A stretch of DNA of 64,000 nucleotides from Mesorhizobium sp. J8 (GCF_016591715.1 NZ_AP024109.1:3596001-3660000), one strand, 5' to 3'; shown: positions 1 through 10,674, counted from the first letter of the stretch. The notes: generated by a model from the sequence alone, not told the origin. Numbers and translations: made by a program.

Positions 1-1
1 G

Positions 2-1417
2 GACGATGCTCCGACGATCGTGAAGCCGTTTGACGGCGACCCCGGCACCGGTGGTATCCAGCACGAGACACTGAACAACGTACTGAGCCCCCCTGCCGCT
101 CCGGCTACCGGGGACTTCAAATACAGCATCGGCGCCGACGGTCGCGCGGTTTATGACGCCACCCATTCCGACTTCGGCGATGCTAACCCCAACGTAGCGG
201 GGGTCCAGCAGCTGGTGCTGACCGGTACGGTCGACAATGCGCAAAACTCGGGCATAACCAACGTACAGACGGCACTCGTTTCGGAGAGCGCCACCAGCGC
301 ACAGTTCTCCTTCTCGTTCCATTACGACAAGGACCCGATCACTGCCGGCGTGCAGGACGCGACGGCGGGTGGCACGTTGACCTTCGACAAGGTTGCGGGC
401 ACGTACTCCATTGCGTTGAATGACGTGATCGACGGATTCAGCTTCAACGTCTTCCACTCTTCGGAGCTGTTGACGAAAGCACCTCTCGGCAACACCGGCC
501 ACCCCCAAATCGTGGTGACGGAGTTGGATCACGCCGATACCGGCCCGAACCCGGCCGATAGTGACGGGTTCTACGTGCAGTACACGGCGAACTCGAATCC
601 CAGCGGCAGCCCCTTCGGGTTTAACGCGACTGGTGACGGTTCGCCAATTGCCGGCGATACCACCTTCAACGCCGGACAGTTCGTCACCAGCAATTTCGAG
701 GACTGGGTTTCAGCCACGCAGTCGACCAACGGTGTGGCCGGCGACACGATCCAGAAGGGCGAACTGCTCACGCTCCGGTTCTTCAACCAGAACATTTTGG
801 GCGATGTGAACCCGGGTGCTCCCGGTGGCGGTACCGAGAAGCTCGTGCCGACTGACAAGGTGGACGCCATCGCCATCAAGTTCGACGGCATCGGGAACAC
901 CGAGAACCTCATCGTGGTTCTCGACCTGATCGACGCCAAAGGCACGGCATCTACCGCCGACGACGTCCACACGACACGGTCGATCGTCGTGGAGAACCAG
1001 GACTTCTTCAAGGGAAACACAGTGCCGTCCCCCTACAGCACCGAGTTCTCGCTCGACAACAATGACGGTCTCGTGATCATCGAGAAGGGTGATTACAACA
1101 ACGCCGCTGCCGGTGAGAACTTCTCGATTCAGGGTATGCAGATCATGCAGTCCAGCAATGGGTTGACGGGATCTGGTATCAACCTGACGAAGGCGACCGA
1201 CGACCCCAATACTGTCGCCGTGGAGGGTAACAGCCCGGTGACCGGCTCGCAATCTTGGGGAGCCACGGATAACGACGTTCTCAAGATCACGGACATTGGC
1301 TTCATCCAGACGACTTCCGGACAGATCGGCGCCAGCCTCGACTTCGCGGTCAACATCCAGGACGCCGACGGCGACGCGACGGGCATCCAGCACCTGGCGG
1401 TTGACGTCATCGCCTGA
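2..1417 (+). CDS. C-terminal part of a large RTX/DUF5801-type secreted protein (partial, runs off left edge)
   Basis: The reading frame is open from the first bases (DDAPTIVKPF...) to a TGA at 1417, so the true start lies upstream and only the last 471 residues are seen. The opening DDAPT and the recurring D-x-D-G-D style acidic turns (for example NIQDADGDATG near the end) resemble the beta-sandwich repeats of large RTX adhesin-like proteins (DUF5801/VCBS type). No GGxGxDxxx nonapeptide row is visible in this part. A type I secretion ATPase and fusion protein follow directly, so I infer this is their substrate and that the C-terminus carries the uncleaved secretion signal. Likely role: surface adhesion or biofilm. 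The domain name is by resemblance only. Confidence 0.75.
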   Translation, partial: DDAPTIVKPFDGDPGTGGIQHETLNNVLSPPAAPATGDFKYSIGADGRAVYDATHSDFGDANPNVAGVQQLVLTGTVDNAQNSGITNVQTALVSESATSAQFSFSFHYDKDPITAGVQDATAGGTLTFDKVAGTYSIALNDVIDGFSFNVFHSSELLTKAPLGNTGHPQIVVTELDHADTGPNPADSDGFYVQYTANSNPSGSPFGFNATGDGSPIAGDTTFNAGQFVTSNFEDWVSATQSTNGVAGDTIQKGELLTLRFFNQNILGDVNPGAPGGGTEKLVPTDKVDAIAIKFDGIGNTENLIVVLDLIDAKGTASTADDVHTTRSIVVENQDFFKGNTVPSPYSTEFSLDNNDGLVIIEKGDYNNAAAGENFSIQGMQIMQSSNGLTGSGINLTKATDDPNTVAVEGNSPVTGSQSWGATDNDVLKITDIGFIQTTSGQIGASLDFAVNIQDADGDATGIQHLAVDVIA

Positions 1418-1427
1418 CACCTGACCA

Positions 1428-1455
1428 AAGGGAGGCGGTTCACACCGCCTCCCTT
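1428..1455 (+). terminator. Perfect 11-bp hairpin after the RTX gene
   Basis: AAGGGAGGCGG, a 6-base loop, then CCGCCTCCCTT form a perfect stem starting 10 bases after the RTX stop codon. There is only a weak T run after it. It may end or attenuate transcription between an abundant secreted protein and its low-copy exporter genes, a common arrangement in type I secretion operons. Confidence 0.6.
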
Positions 1456-1535
1456 CTCCCTGTCGAGATAATCTCGCGCCCCGCGCGAAACCGGCAAAAT
1501 TCGCAGCGTCAACCAGCACACGGGCAGATAAGAGC

Positions 1536-3437
1536 ATGATGAAATCCCCACGCCCCTCTGCCCTGCAGGCGGTGATGAAAGAAGCCAGGCGCGCCATAAG
1601 ACCGCTCATCTGGTTCAGCGCAGGCATCAACATTCTGATGCTGACTGGCGCGTTCTATATGCTCCAGGTCTATCACCGGGTGCTGGGCAGCCACAGCTTG
1701 GAGACATTGGTGACGCTGTCGCTGATGGCGGCGGCGGCGATCACCACGATGGCAGGGCTAGAGGTGGTTCGCGCACGCCTCTTGTCCACCGTCGGGACAT
1801 GGTTGAACGCCCGATTAGCTCCGGTACTTCTGAGCGCATCGGTTGAATACGCCGCCTCGGCGCCGGGCCAGATCAACGCCCGTGCGCTGCGTGACCTCGA
1901 CCAGGTGCGGAATTTCTTCACCAGCCCGAGCATCTACCCCATTCTCGATGCACCTTGGGCACCAATTTTCTTGGGCGCTATCTTCCTCATGCATCCGTTG
2001 TTGGGCTGGCTGGCAACCTGCGGCGGGATCGTGCTGTTTGCGCTGGCGTTGCTGACCGAATATCTGACCCGCAAGCCAATGGCGGAAGCCGCAATCGCCC
2101 AGATGCGGGCCTACATGCAGGCCGAACAGACGATCCGCAACGCCGAGGTCGTCCAGGCCATGGGCATGCTGCCCCCCCTGCTCGAGAGCTGGAAGGCCCA
2201 GCAAGACGAGGCAAATAGAGAACAATCTCTCGCCAGCAACCGATCCAGCACCATCTCGGCCCTCGCGCGTGCTTTTCGACTGGCTCTGCAGATGGCCGTT
2301 CTCGGCCTCGGCGCATATCTGGTGCTCAAAAACGAGGCGTCGCCCGGCATCATGATTTCCGCCTCGATCCTGATGGGTCGCGCATTGGCCCCAGTTGAAC
2401 AGGCGATCGGCACCTGGAAGGCGACGATCGGGGCACGGAACGCTTACAAGCGTCTCGTCGCAGTGGCCGGTCAGCGGGCGGAGGCTACACCAGCACTGCC
2501 GTTGCCGCGCCCAAAGGGAAAGTTTGAGGCCGAGAACATTATGCTCGCCAGGCAGGGTGGCGAACCGATCCTGCGGGGAATCAGCTTCCGGCTGAAACCC
2601 GGTGAAGCCATGGCGTTGATCGGCCCGAGCGCAGCCGGCAAGACGAGTCTGGCGCGCGTGTTGGCCGGGGCTTGGCGTCCGACCAGCGGCCGCGCATTGC
2701 TCGATGGCATGAGCGTTGCCGAATGGGCGGCCGAGGATCGAGGCCGACATGTCGGCTACCTGCCGCAGGATATCGAACTCTTCGCCGGCACCGTTTCCGA
2801 GAACATCTGCCGCTTCGCGCCGCTCAGCCCGGCGGCCTTCAACAACGTGGTCAAGGCCGCGCAATTGGCCGGCGTCCACGACCTGATCAAGGGACTGCCG
2901 AAAGGCTACGCCACCGAGATCGGTGAGGGCGGCGCGGCGCTGTCTGGCGGGCAACGCCAGCGCATTGGGTTGGCGCGGGCGCTCTATGGCGACCCGGCGT
3001 TTCTTATCCTTGACGAGCCCAACTCCAATCTCGACCACGAGGGCGAGCAAGCACTGGCTACGGTCATCGGGGGGCTCAAGGCGGCTGGCGCGACCTTGAT
3101 CTTGATCTCGCACCGGCCAAGCATTTTGGACAAGGTCGACAAGGTTCTGGTGCTTAACCACGGCGCACAGGATCTGTTCGGGCCACGCGACGCCGTGTTC
3201 AGCGAACTCGCCCGGAGGGTCCGCGAGGCGAATCCACTTCCTGCCGTAGCGGCGAACCAAGATAGCGCCCATGATGCGAACCCGCTCCCTGCCGTAGTGG
3301 CGAACCAAGGTAGCGTCCGCAATCCGGCCCGCCGATACGCTGCACGAAAACTTTCGCCTAAGTTCAACCTTGTTTCCGAGACCATCCGCGACGGCGGTGC
3401 AGCCGTCGCGCAACCGTCAGAGCAGGAACAGCCATGA
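1536..3437 (+). CDS. Type I secretion system permease/ATPase (PrtD/HlyB family)
   Basis: Inner-membrane ABC exporter of 633 residues. The N-terminal half is a transmembrane domain with hydrophobic segments at about 28-50, 60-85 and 140-180. The nucleotide-binding domain follows, with Walker A GPSAAGKT at 363-370, an LSGGQRQR signature near 468, Walker B FLILDEP near 490 and the switch histidine in ISHRP near 524. It has no N-terminal C39-like domain, which fits the PrtD branch that exports RTX substrates with C-terminal signals. It would energise export of the upstream protein. The last ~70 residues extend beyond the usual family end and contain a duplicated ANPLPAV unit. Its stop overlaps the next start as ATGA, so translation is coupled. 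Confidence 0.93.
   Translation: MMKSPRPSALQAVMKEARRAIRPLIWFSAGINILMLTGAFYMLQVYHRVLGSHSLETLVTLSLMAAAAITTMAGLEVVRARLLSTVGTWLNARLAPVLLSASVEYAASAPGQINARALRDLDQVRNFFTSPSIYPILDAPWAPIFLGAIFLMHPLLGWLATCGGIVLFALALLTEYLTRKPMAEAAIAQMRAYMQAEQTIRNAEVVQAMGMLPPLLESWKAQQDEANREQSLASNRSSTISALARAFRLALQMAVLGLGAYLVLKNEASPGIMISASILMGRALAPVEQAIGTWKATIGARNAYKRLVAVAGQRAEATPALPLPRPKGKFEAENIMLARQGGEPILRGISFRLKPGEAMALIGPSAAGKTSLARVLAGAWRPTSGRALLDGMSVAEWAAEDRGRHVGYLPQDIELFAGTVSENICRFAPLSPAAFNNVVKAAQLAGVHDLIKGLPKGYATEIGEGGAALSGGQRQRIGLARALYGDPAFLILDEPNSNLDHEGEQALATVIGGLKAAGATLILISHRPSILDKVDKVLVLNHGAQDLFGPRDAVFSELARRVREANPLPAVAANQDSAHDANPLPAVVANQGSVRNPARRYAARKLSPKFNLVSETIRDGGAAVAQPSEQEQP
3228..3314 (+). repeat. Tandem 39-bp coding repeat in the ABC exporter C-terminus
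   Basis: Two 39-base units (3228-3266 and 3276-3314), 48 bases apart start to start, encode ANPLPAVAANQDS and ANPLPAVVANQGS. They differ at five bases, so the tandem duplication is fairly recent. It lies after the conserved ATPase domain, in an otherwise low-complexity tail. Confidence 0.8.
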
Positions 3438-4765
3438 AGGTCGTCCCGCTGCCCCTCCCGCCAGCCTCACGACTGGACCCGGTGCCGCTACGTCTGGCGG
3501 GCGTAACGCTCACCGGGTTTGCAATCATGTTGGTGTTCTTCGGTGTTGGCGGGGGATGGGCCGCGCTCGCGCCGCTGGACAGTGCTGCAGTGGCGCCGGG
3601 CGTTGTCAAGGTCGCCGGCGACCGCAAGCTCATCCAGCACCTCGAGGGCGGCATCATCGCGGAGTTGAATGTCGCCAACGGCGATATCGTCAAGCCGGGC
3701 AAGGTTCTGATCCGACTCGACAAAACCCAGGCGGCGGCGCAGCTTGACCTGATCCAAAACCGGATTGCGATGCGTGAGGCGCTTGCCGCGCGCCTCAGGG
3801 CCGAGCGTGACGGCAAGGCCGAGATCGAATTCGATGCGGCATTGCTCGCAAACTCAGCCAACGCCGCAAGGGACGCGGTGGCCGCCCAACGCGATGTCTT
3901 CGCGGCCAAGCGTCGAAATTTGGACGACGAGCGCGAAATCCTCGGTCAGCGCCGCCGCCAGGCCACGGTGGAAATAACGGGGCTTGAAGAACTGATCGTC
4001 ACCGAAGACAAGCAGATCGAAGCAATCGAGGGTGAAACCAAGGATCTCGATAGTCTTCTCGCGAAGGGGTTGACCACCCGCGAACGAAACCTGTCGCTCA
4101 AACGGCAGCAGCGCGAGATTGAGGGAGACCGCGCGACCCATGTCGCGGGGATTGCTCGCGCCAAAAGCAGCGTGGCTGAGATCGACATGCAGATTTTGAA
4201 CCTCAACACGGCGCGCCTGAACGAGGCTGTCGACGAGCTTAGCAAGGTCGACGCGGAGCTTTTAGATCTCAGACAGCAGGCACGCTCAGCCAGGGATGTG
4301 CTCACGCGTACAGACATCGTCGCGCCGGTCGACGGCATCGTCATGGACCTGAAGGTCCATACGGCAGGCGGTGTCGTAAAACCCGGTGAGACATTGATGA
4401 CGGTCGTGCCACTCGGGCAACAGCTTGTGGTCGAGGTCTTGGTCAAACCGGAGGATGTCGAAACGATCGCCCCCGGGCAAGCCGCGCATGTGAGCTTCCC
4501 GGCCTTCGCCCGTTACAACCTGCCACCACTCGAGGGCGTCGTCGGGGTCGTGTCTGCGGACCGCATGGTGGACGAGCACAGCGGCGCGCCGTATTTCGCG
4601 GCGACCGTGTTGATCGACAAGAGCGAGCTCGCCAAGCTCGACGGCCGCAAGCTTTTGCCCGGCATGTCGAGCGAGGCGATGATCCGGACAGGCGCACGAA
4701 CCATGCTTTCCTATCTCGCCGAGCCGATCACGCAGAATTTCCGGCGGGCCATGCGGGAGAAATAG
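3434..4765 (+). CDS. HlyD-family type I secretion periplasmic adaptor (membrane fusion protein)
   Basis: A 443-residue adaptor linking the inner-membrane ABC exporter to an outer-membrane TolC-type channel. It has a short cytoplasmic N-terminus, one membrane segment at about 22-45 (GFAIMLVFFGVGGGWAALAP), a lipoyl/biotinyl-like half domain (HLEGGIIAELNVANGDIVKPG), a long charged helical hairpin at about 100-290, and a returning beta domain containing TDIVAPVDGIVMDLKVHT. That is the standard order and length for the family. It overlaps the ABC gene by four bases. No TolC gene is in the window, so the outer-membrane partner must be encoded elsewhere. Confidence 0.93.
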   Translation: MKVVPLPLPPASRLDPVPLRLAGVTLTGFAIMLVFFGVGGGWAALAPLDSAAVAPGVVKVAGDRKLIQHLEGGIIAELNVANGDIVKPGKVLIRLDKTQAAAQLDLIQNRIAMREALAARLRAERDGKAEIEFDAALLANSANAARDAVAAQRDVFAAKRRNLDDEREILGQRRRQATVEITGLEELIVTEDKQIEAIEGETKDLDSLLAKGLTTRERNLSLKRQQREIEGDRATHVAGIARAKSSVAEIDMQILNLNTARLNEAVDELSKVDAELLDLRQQARSARDVLTRTDIVAPVDGIVMDLKVHTAGGVVKPGETLMTVVPLGQQLVVEVLVKPEDVETIAPGQAAHVSFPAFARYNLPPLEGVVGVVSADRMVDEHSGAPYFAATVLIDKSELAKLDGRKLLPGMSSEAMIRTGARTMLSYLAEPITQNFRRAMREK

Positions 4766-4799
4766 CCAATCGTGCAAGCACGAAACATTGCATCGCCTC

Positions 4800-4819
4800 C
4801 GTCGGCCATAGGGCCGACG
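4800..4819. terminator. 8-bp hairpin between convergent genes
   Basis: CGTCGGCC, loop ATAG, GGCCGACG, lying between the end of the secretion operon (+) and the end of the DUF982 gene (-). It has no T run on either side, so a terminator role is only suggested by position. Confidence 0.35.
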
Positions 4820-4849
4820 CTCGCACGGCGTCAGGAGCCGCTGGAGATC

Positions 4850-5152
4850 TTACCGCCTCAAGGCGTAGACATTGTCCATCGACGCGCCGCCCAGCGGCAG
4901 CGCCATGTCGTCGTCGAGGAGCCGGGTGATGCGGGCAAAGCCGACAAAGGCTTTCCGCGCTTCCTCCGCCGACATCTTGCCCGACATAGCCGCCGCGCAG
5001 CAATTCAGCGCGCATTGGTAAACCGGGCCGCGCCGTCCCGTGGGCCATTTCCGCAGGAACACCATCGCCTCGGAGACGCTATCGACTTCCTCCACAGGGT
5101 ATCCCTGCCCGCGCGCAATTCGCACTGGGGTAAAGAAATGCAAGCGATCCAT
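4850..5152 (-). CDS. DUF982 domain-containing protein
   Basis: A 100-residue soluble protein of unknown function from a family expanded in rhizobia. The typical core is seen: an opening F-x-P-V-R strand, then RRGPVYQCAL and a C-terminal helix with SAEEARKAFVGFAR. The start at 5152 is well placed because GGGAGGA lies just upstream of the ATG. It is convergent with the type I secretion operon and shares no obvious link with it. No catalytic motif is recognised. Confidence 0.85.
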   Translation of the reverse strand: MDRLHFFTPVRIARGQGYPVEEVDSVSEAMVFLRKWPTGRRGPVYQCALNCCAAAMSGKMSAEEARKAFVGFARITRLLDDDMALPLGGASMDNVYALRR

Positions 5153-5457
5153 GATTATCCTCCCGGTCGGCCGCAGAGCGGTCGAACCTCACTAAACGCA
5201 CGTCTCGCTGATCGGTTCCAAACAAATTTGATTGCCGGTGGAAAAAATCTGGAACCATCAGGCCGCACCGGCCCGCGGAAAACAGCGGGCGACTCGGGCT
5301 TGCTGCAGGCCGGGAGCCATCCGATAACGGCGATTCTCGTTGAATATCTTTAAGGCGAAAGCCGGCAAATGGGTTGCTTGCCGGTTCCCCAGGGTCAGGC
5401 TTGACCTTCCCGGTCAAACGCGTGAGGGCGCGTTTTGGAAAAAGGGGAATACTCGCA
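5153..5457. other. 305-base intergenic region upstream of the NCS1 transporter
   Basis: No gene seen. It holds the divergent control region of the DUF982 gene and the transporter. Visible structure: an inverted repeat GGTTCCA (5214-5220) / TGGAACC (5250-5256), a hairpin GCCGGCAA...TTGCCGGT (5361-5385), and a second small hairpin GGTCA-GGCT-TGACC (5393-5406) about 50 bases before the transporter ATG. I could not match it to a known riboswitch class. Confidence 0.5.
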
Positions 5458-6915
5458 ATGACCATTCAAGGCGCATCGCCCGACCTCTACAACGAGGATC
5501 TGGCTCCCGCAACGGTCAGGAACTGGGGACCGTTTTCGATCTTCAATGTCTGGACCTCGGACGTCCATAGCCTCTGGGGCTACTATCTGGCGGCTAGCCT
5601 GTTTCTGTTCTGCGGCGGCTTTGTCAACTTCATCATCGCCATCGGCATCGGCTCGCTGATCATCTACGGCCTGATGAACCTGGTCGGCTATGCCGGCGTG
5701 AAGACCGGCGTGCCCTACCCCGTGCTTGCTCGCGCCTCCTTCGGCATCTGGGGCGCCAACGTCCCGGCTCTGGTGCGCGCCGTCGTAGCCTGCTTCTGGT
5801 ACGGCGCCCAGACGGCCGCCGCATCAGGCGCGATCGTCGCGCTGCTGACGCGCCTGCAATGGTTCGACGAGTTCAACAAGAGCTCGCATCTTCTCGGACA
5901 TTCGACCCTGGAGGTTATCTGCTTCGTCATCATCTGGGCGCTGCAGCTGCTGATCATCCAGAAGGGCATGGAAACCGTGCGCCGCTTCCAGGATTGGGCC
6001 GGCCCCGCTGTCTGGATCATGATGCTGATCCTGGCCATCTATCTTTGCGTGAAGTCGGGCACTTTCGCCTTCACCAGCGACATCCCGATGGATGTGCTGT
6101 TGGACAAGACCAAGGACGCCGGCGTTCCGGGCGAGCCTGGATCCTGGACCGCCCTGTTCGCGGTGGCGGCGATCTGGGTCACCTATTTCTCGGCGCTCTA
6201 CCTCAACTTCTGCGACTTCGCCCGCTACGCGCCGGACAATGCGGCTTTGCGCAAGGGCAACATCTGGGGACTGCCGGTCAACCTCATCCTGTTCTCGCTG
6301 GTGGCCGGCGTCACCACGATCGCGGCCTATGACGTCTACCACGAGGTGCTTCTGCATCCCGACCAGATCTCGGCCAAGTTCGACAGCTGGTTCCTCGCCG
6401 CGCTTGCCGCGCTGACCTTCGCGGTGGCGACGCTGGGCATCAACGTCGTGGCCAATTTCGTCTCGCCGGCCTTCGACTTCTCCAACGTCTTCCCGCGCCA
6501 GATCGACTTCAAGAAGGGCGGCTACATCGCGGCTTTGATTGCGCTTGTGCTTTATCCCTTCGCGCCTTGGGAAGGCAGCGCCGCTTCCTTCGTCAACATC
6601 ATCGGCGCGACGATGGGACCGATCTTCGGCGTGATGATGGTCGACTACTATCTGATCCGCAAAAGCGAGATCGATGTCGAGGCACTCTACCGCGAGGACG
6701 GCGAGTTCCGTTTCCAGAGCGGCTGGCATGTCAACGCCTTCATCGCCGCCGGCATCGGCGCCATCTTCTCCTCGATCCTGCCCAACTTCACAAATTGGCT
6801 GCCGTCCTGGTGGGGCGTCTATGGCTGGTTCTTCGGCGTAGCGATCGCGGGCGCCGTCTACTACGTGCTGCGCAGCATGGCGCTTGGCGCAGGTGCAAAG
6901 GTGGCGAAGGCCTGA
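5458..6915 (+). CDS. NCS1-family nucleobase/hydantoin-type cation symporter
   Basis: A 485-residue inner-membrane transporter. About 12 hydrophobic segments run through the protein, and the N-terminal NCS1 signature is clear (NEDLAPATVRNWGPFSIFNVW, then GYAGVKTGVPYPVLARASFG and a conserved FWYGAQT). Family members take up cytosine, uracil, allantoin, hydantoins or thiamine with Na+ or H+; the substrate cannot be chosen from the sequence. ATG 5458 is preferred over an upstream in-frame start because it begins at the family's normal N-terminus and has AAAGGGG upstream. No catabolic genes adjoin it. The following region is a GGCAGTA palindrome shared with the convergent DUF1697 gene. Confidence 0.88.
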   Translation: MTIQGASPDLYNEDLAPATVRNWGPFSIFNVWTSDVHSLWGYYLAASLFLFCGGFVNFIIAIGIGSLIIYGLMNLVGYAGVKTGVPYPVLARASFGIWGANVPALVRAVVACFWYGAQTAAASGAIVALLTRLQWFDEFNKSSHLLGHSTLEVICFVIIWALQLLIIQKGMETVRRFQDWAGPAVWIMMLILAIYLCVKSGTFAFTSDIPMDVLLDKTKDAGVPGEPGSWTALFAVAAIWVTYFSALYLNFCDFARYAPDNAALRKGNIWGLPVNLILFSLVAGVTTIAAYDVYHEVLLHPDQISAKFDSWFLAALAALTFAVATLGINVVANFVSPAFDFSNVFPRQIDFKKGGYIAALIALVLYPFAPWEGSAASFVNIIGATMGPIFGVMMVDYYLIRKSEIDVEALYREDGEFRFQSGWHVNAFIAAGIGAIFSSILPNFTNWLPSWWGVYGWFFGVAIAGAVYYVLRSMALGAGAKVAKA

Positions 6916-6920
6916 AACAA

Positions 6921-6992
6921 GGCAGTAGGCAGTAGGGATAAGGCAATAGAAGACGCCACCCTACCGCCCACTGCCTACTGCCTACTGCCTAC
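6921..6992. repeat. GGCAGTA heptamer palindrome, copy 1
   Basis: GGCAGTAGGCAGTAG (6921-6935) is the exact reverse complement of 6975-6989, and further partial heptamers lie between and after. The structure is a large hairpin between the convergent NCS1 transporter (+) and DUF1697 gene (-). The stop codon and last four codons (GSRQ) of the DUF1697 gene lie inside the right arm. A second copy is at 24011-24070. Confidence 0.85.
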
Positions 6993-7520
6993 CATCTCAG
7001 CCAGCCGCCGCACCGTGTTCCAGTTACGCGACGTGCCGACGCCGAAGCGCTTGTGGTTGGCGGCGGCGAGCAGTCGCGAGCTCGGCCGCTCGCGCGAGAA
7101 GACAAGCCAGATATCGCCGTCGACCCAAAGCACCCTCTCGTCGTCTGCGGCATAGGCCTGGAGCGCTTCGACGGCATTCGAGAGGACCGGCTCGCGCATC
7201 ACCCGGACCGCCACCTGGTCGGCCGTAGCGGCGGATTCCGCCGGGAATGGATTACCCGCCGCAAGCTTCAACCAATCCTCGGCGCCCCGTACGATGATGT
7301 CGACATGGCGGCCGAAGGTTTTCTCGAAGGCCTGTTCCAGCCGCTGCTCGAGCTTCGAGATTTCGCCCGCCCGCGCCTCGAACACCAGATTGCCGGTCGC
7401 GACCAGCGTGCGGACGTTCTTCAGCCCCAGTCCCTCGGCCATCGCCTTGAGATCGGCCATGATCACGCGCCGCCCCTCGCCCAGAATGATGCTGTAGAGC
7501 AGCGCGACATAGGTTTGCAT
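6975..7520 (-). CDS. DUF1697 domain-containing protein
   Basis: A 181-residue cytoplasmic protein of unknown function. It matches the DUF1697 layout: an opening YVALLYSIILGEGRRVIMADLKAMAEGLGL segment (split here by eye), then NVRTLVATGNLVFEA and a late NWNTVRRLAEM helix. It starts 22 bases after pyrG on the same strand and may be cotranscribed. Its last residues, VGSRQ, and stop codon are supplied by the GGCAGTA repeat, so the natural C-terminus was probably altered by repeat insertion. Confidence 0.85.
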   Translation of the reverse strand: MQTYVALLYSIILGEGRRVIMADLKAMAEGLGLKNVRTLVATGNLVFEARAGEISKLEQRLEQAFEKTFGRHVDIIVRGAEDWLKLAAGNPFPAESAATADQVAVRVMREPVLSNAVEALQAYAADDERVLWVDGDIWLVFSRERPSSRLLAAANHKRFGVGTSRNWNTVRRLAEMVGSRQ

Positions 7521-7542
7521 GGCCGATGTGCGGGTCGGTCGC

Positions 7543-9183
<1,641 letters not shown>

Positions 9184-9285
9184 TTAACGCGGCCTGATTG
9201 ATTCCGCCAGAGAAAAAACCGCCGCGAAGGCTTTTTCCCAAAATGGCGCTGAGTGCCCGTACCAGGCTTTGATTCGGTCAAAACA

Positions 9286-9310
9286 AAAGGGCCGGCGGTG
9301 CCGGCCCTTT
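9286..9310 (-). terminator. Rho-independent terminator of the L,D-transpeptidase gene
   Basis: A perfect 11-bp stem (AAAGGGCCGGC / GCCGGCCCTTT) with a 3-base loop lies 21 bases after the L,D-transpeptidase stop. Read on the minus strand it is followed by TTTTGTTTTG. It separates the transpeptidase from pyrG. Confidence 0.85.
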
Positions 9311-9330
9311 CGGCAGTTTGATGGAATTCG

Positions 9331-10461
9331 TTAGATAATAACGACCTTGGTGCCGATCTTGACGCGGCTGTAGAGGTCCATGACGTGCTCGTTGATCATG
9401 CGGAAGCAGCCGTTCGAGGCGCTGGTTCCGATCGACTGCGGCGCGATGGTGCCGTGGATGCGCAGATGCGTGTCCTTCTTGCCATCGTAGAGGTAGATGG
9501 CGCGCGCGCCGAGCGGATTCTCGCCGCCGCCGGGCATTCCGTCCTTGTACTGGCCGTAATGCTTCGGTTCGCGCTTCTGCATGTCGAGCGTCGGGATCCA
9601 GCGCGGCCATTCCTGCTTGTCGCCGACAGCCACCGTGCCCTTGAACTGCAGGCCTTCGCGGCCGACGGCGATGGCATAGCGGCGCGCGGTCGAATAGCTC
9701 TCGACCAGATAGAGGCGGCGAGCGCTGGTATCGATGACGATCGTGCCCGGCTCATAGCCGGAGAAGGAGACATCCTGCGGCACGAATTCCGGCTTAACCT
9801 TGAAGGGCCGCTTGGCGTCCTTCTTGGCGAGCGCCGAATCGAGCGCGCGGGTCTCGGGCAGATAGTTGATGGAAGTCGCTTGGGCTCCGCCGAAGAGGCC
9901 GGCGAACAGCCCGCCGCTGCTCGTCTGCTTCTGGCCGGGTTGCTCACTGCGCAATTCGCCGTTGTTGCCGGTGGCGGTGATGTTCATGGCTTCCGCCGGG
10001 ATCGGCTCTTCGGCCTTGACCGGAGCGAGCGGCGCTATCGGCTCCAGCGGCGCAAGGATCTTGGTGGTCTTCTTGGCTGGCTTGGCGTCGGCGACTTCGG
10101 CCGGAGCGGCCGCGCCACCGCTCTTCCTGGCGAGCCATTCCTGGCGCGCGGCGTCCGCCTTGGCCTTGGCCGCCTCGCGCATCGCCATCTTGCGAGCCTC
10201 GAGCGCCTTCTGCTTGGCGGCTTCCCTGTCGGCCGCGATCTTGGCCTCGAGCTTGCTGATCTGCGCGAGATCGTCCGCGGTCGGATTCTTCTTCTTCTTG
10301 AGAAGCCTCAGCTGCGATGCGTCGCTCTTGGCGGCGACAGGAATTGCGTCGGTCTTCTCGACCGACGGGGAAGTGGCCAGATTTGCCGGTCCGGCAAAGG
10401 CCGCGGAACCCATGCCGAGGACGGCACAGAATCCCAGGAGGATGAAGCTGCGAAGCTGCAT
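9331..10461 (-). CDS. L,D-transpeptidase (YkuD domain), exported
   Basis: A periplasmic enzyme that forms 3-3 peptidoglycan crosslinks or attaches proteins to peptidoglycan. 376 residues: a signal peptide (MQLRSFILLGFCAVLGMGSA), a Lys/Ala-rich charged helical stretch with KKKKN at about 30-130, a Pro/Ala linker, then the YkuD domain, which ends with the catalytic His and Cys in IHGT and SNGCFRM. ATG 10461 is chosen because it begins the signal peptide; an upstream in-frame start would bury it. It has its own terminator and lies between secG and pyrG, an unusual place for a cell-wall gene. Confidence 0.9.
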   Translation of the reverse strand: MQLRSFILLGFCAVLGMGSAAFAGPANLATSPSVEKTDAIPVAAKSDASQLRLLKKKKNPTADDLAQISKLEAKIAADREAAKQKALEARKMAMREAAKAKADAARQEWLARKSGGAAAPAEVADAKPAKKTTKILAPLEPIAPLAPVKAEEPIPAEAMNITATGNNGELRSEQPGQKQTSSGGLFAGLFGGAQATSINYLPETRALDSALAKKDAKRPFKVKPEFVPQDVSFSGYEPGTIVIDTSARRLYLVESYSTARRYAIAVGREGLQFKGTVAVGDKQEWPRWIPTLDMQKREPKHYGQYKDGMPGGGENPLGARAIYLYDGKKDTHLRIHGTIAPQSIGTSASNGCFRMINEHVMDLYSRVKIGTKVVII

Positions 10462-10674
10462 GGCGAAGATCCGATTGTTCAGTGCAAGTTGCCCACGGCG
10501 TCGCCCGGCGCCCCCCAAGGACGCCGAAAAGTGCCGCGCGAAATCTATAATCGATTAGCCGTCACCGCCTCAAGCTGAGGCAGGCGCTACGCCCGGTTGA
10601 ATCTTCGTGATCGGGCGCGCATTTGCCGCGACTGTGTTCAAAGAACAACAGATCGCGGCCCGATGCTTGTCCGG

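Noticed and set aside
5393..5425. CTTGAC at 5400 as a -35 element of the NCS1 transporter
   Set aside because: At 17 bases downstream the sequence is TGAGGG, with no acceptable -10 element; the CTTGAC is part of a small hairpin.
6921..6992. Direct GGCAGTA repeats as a CRISPR or microsatellite
   Set aside because: There are only a few heptamers with no spacers, and they are arranged as an inverted pair, so a palindromic element fits better.
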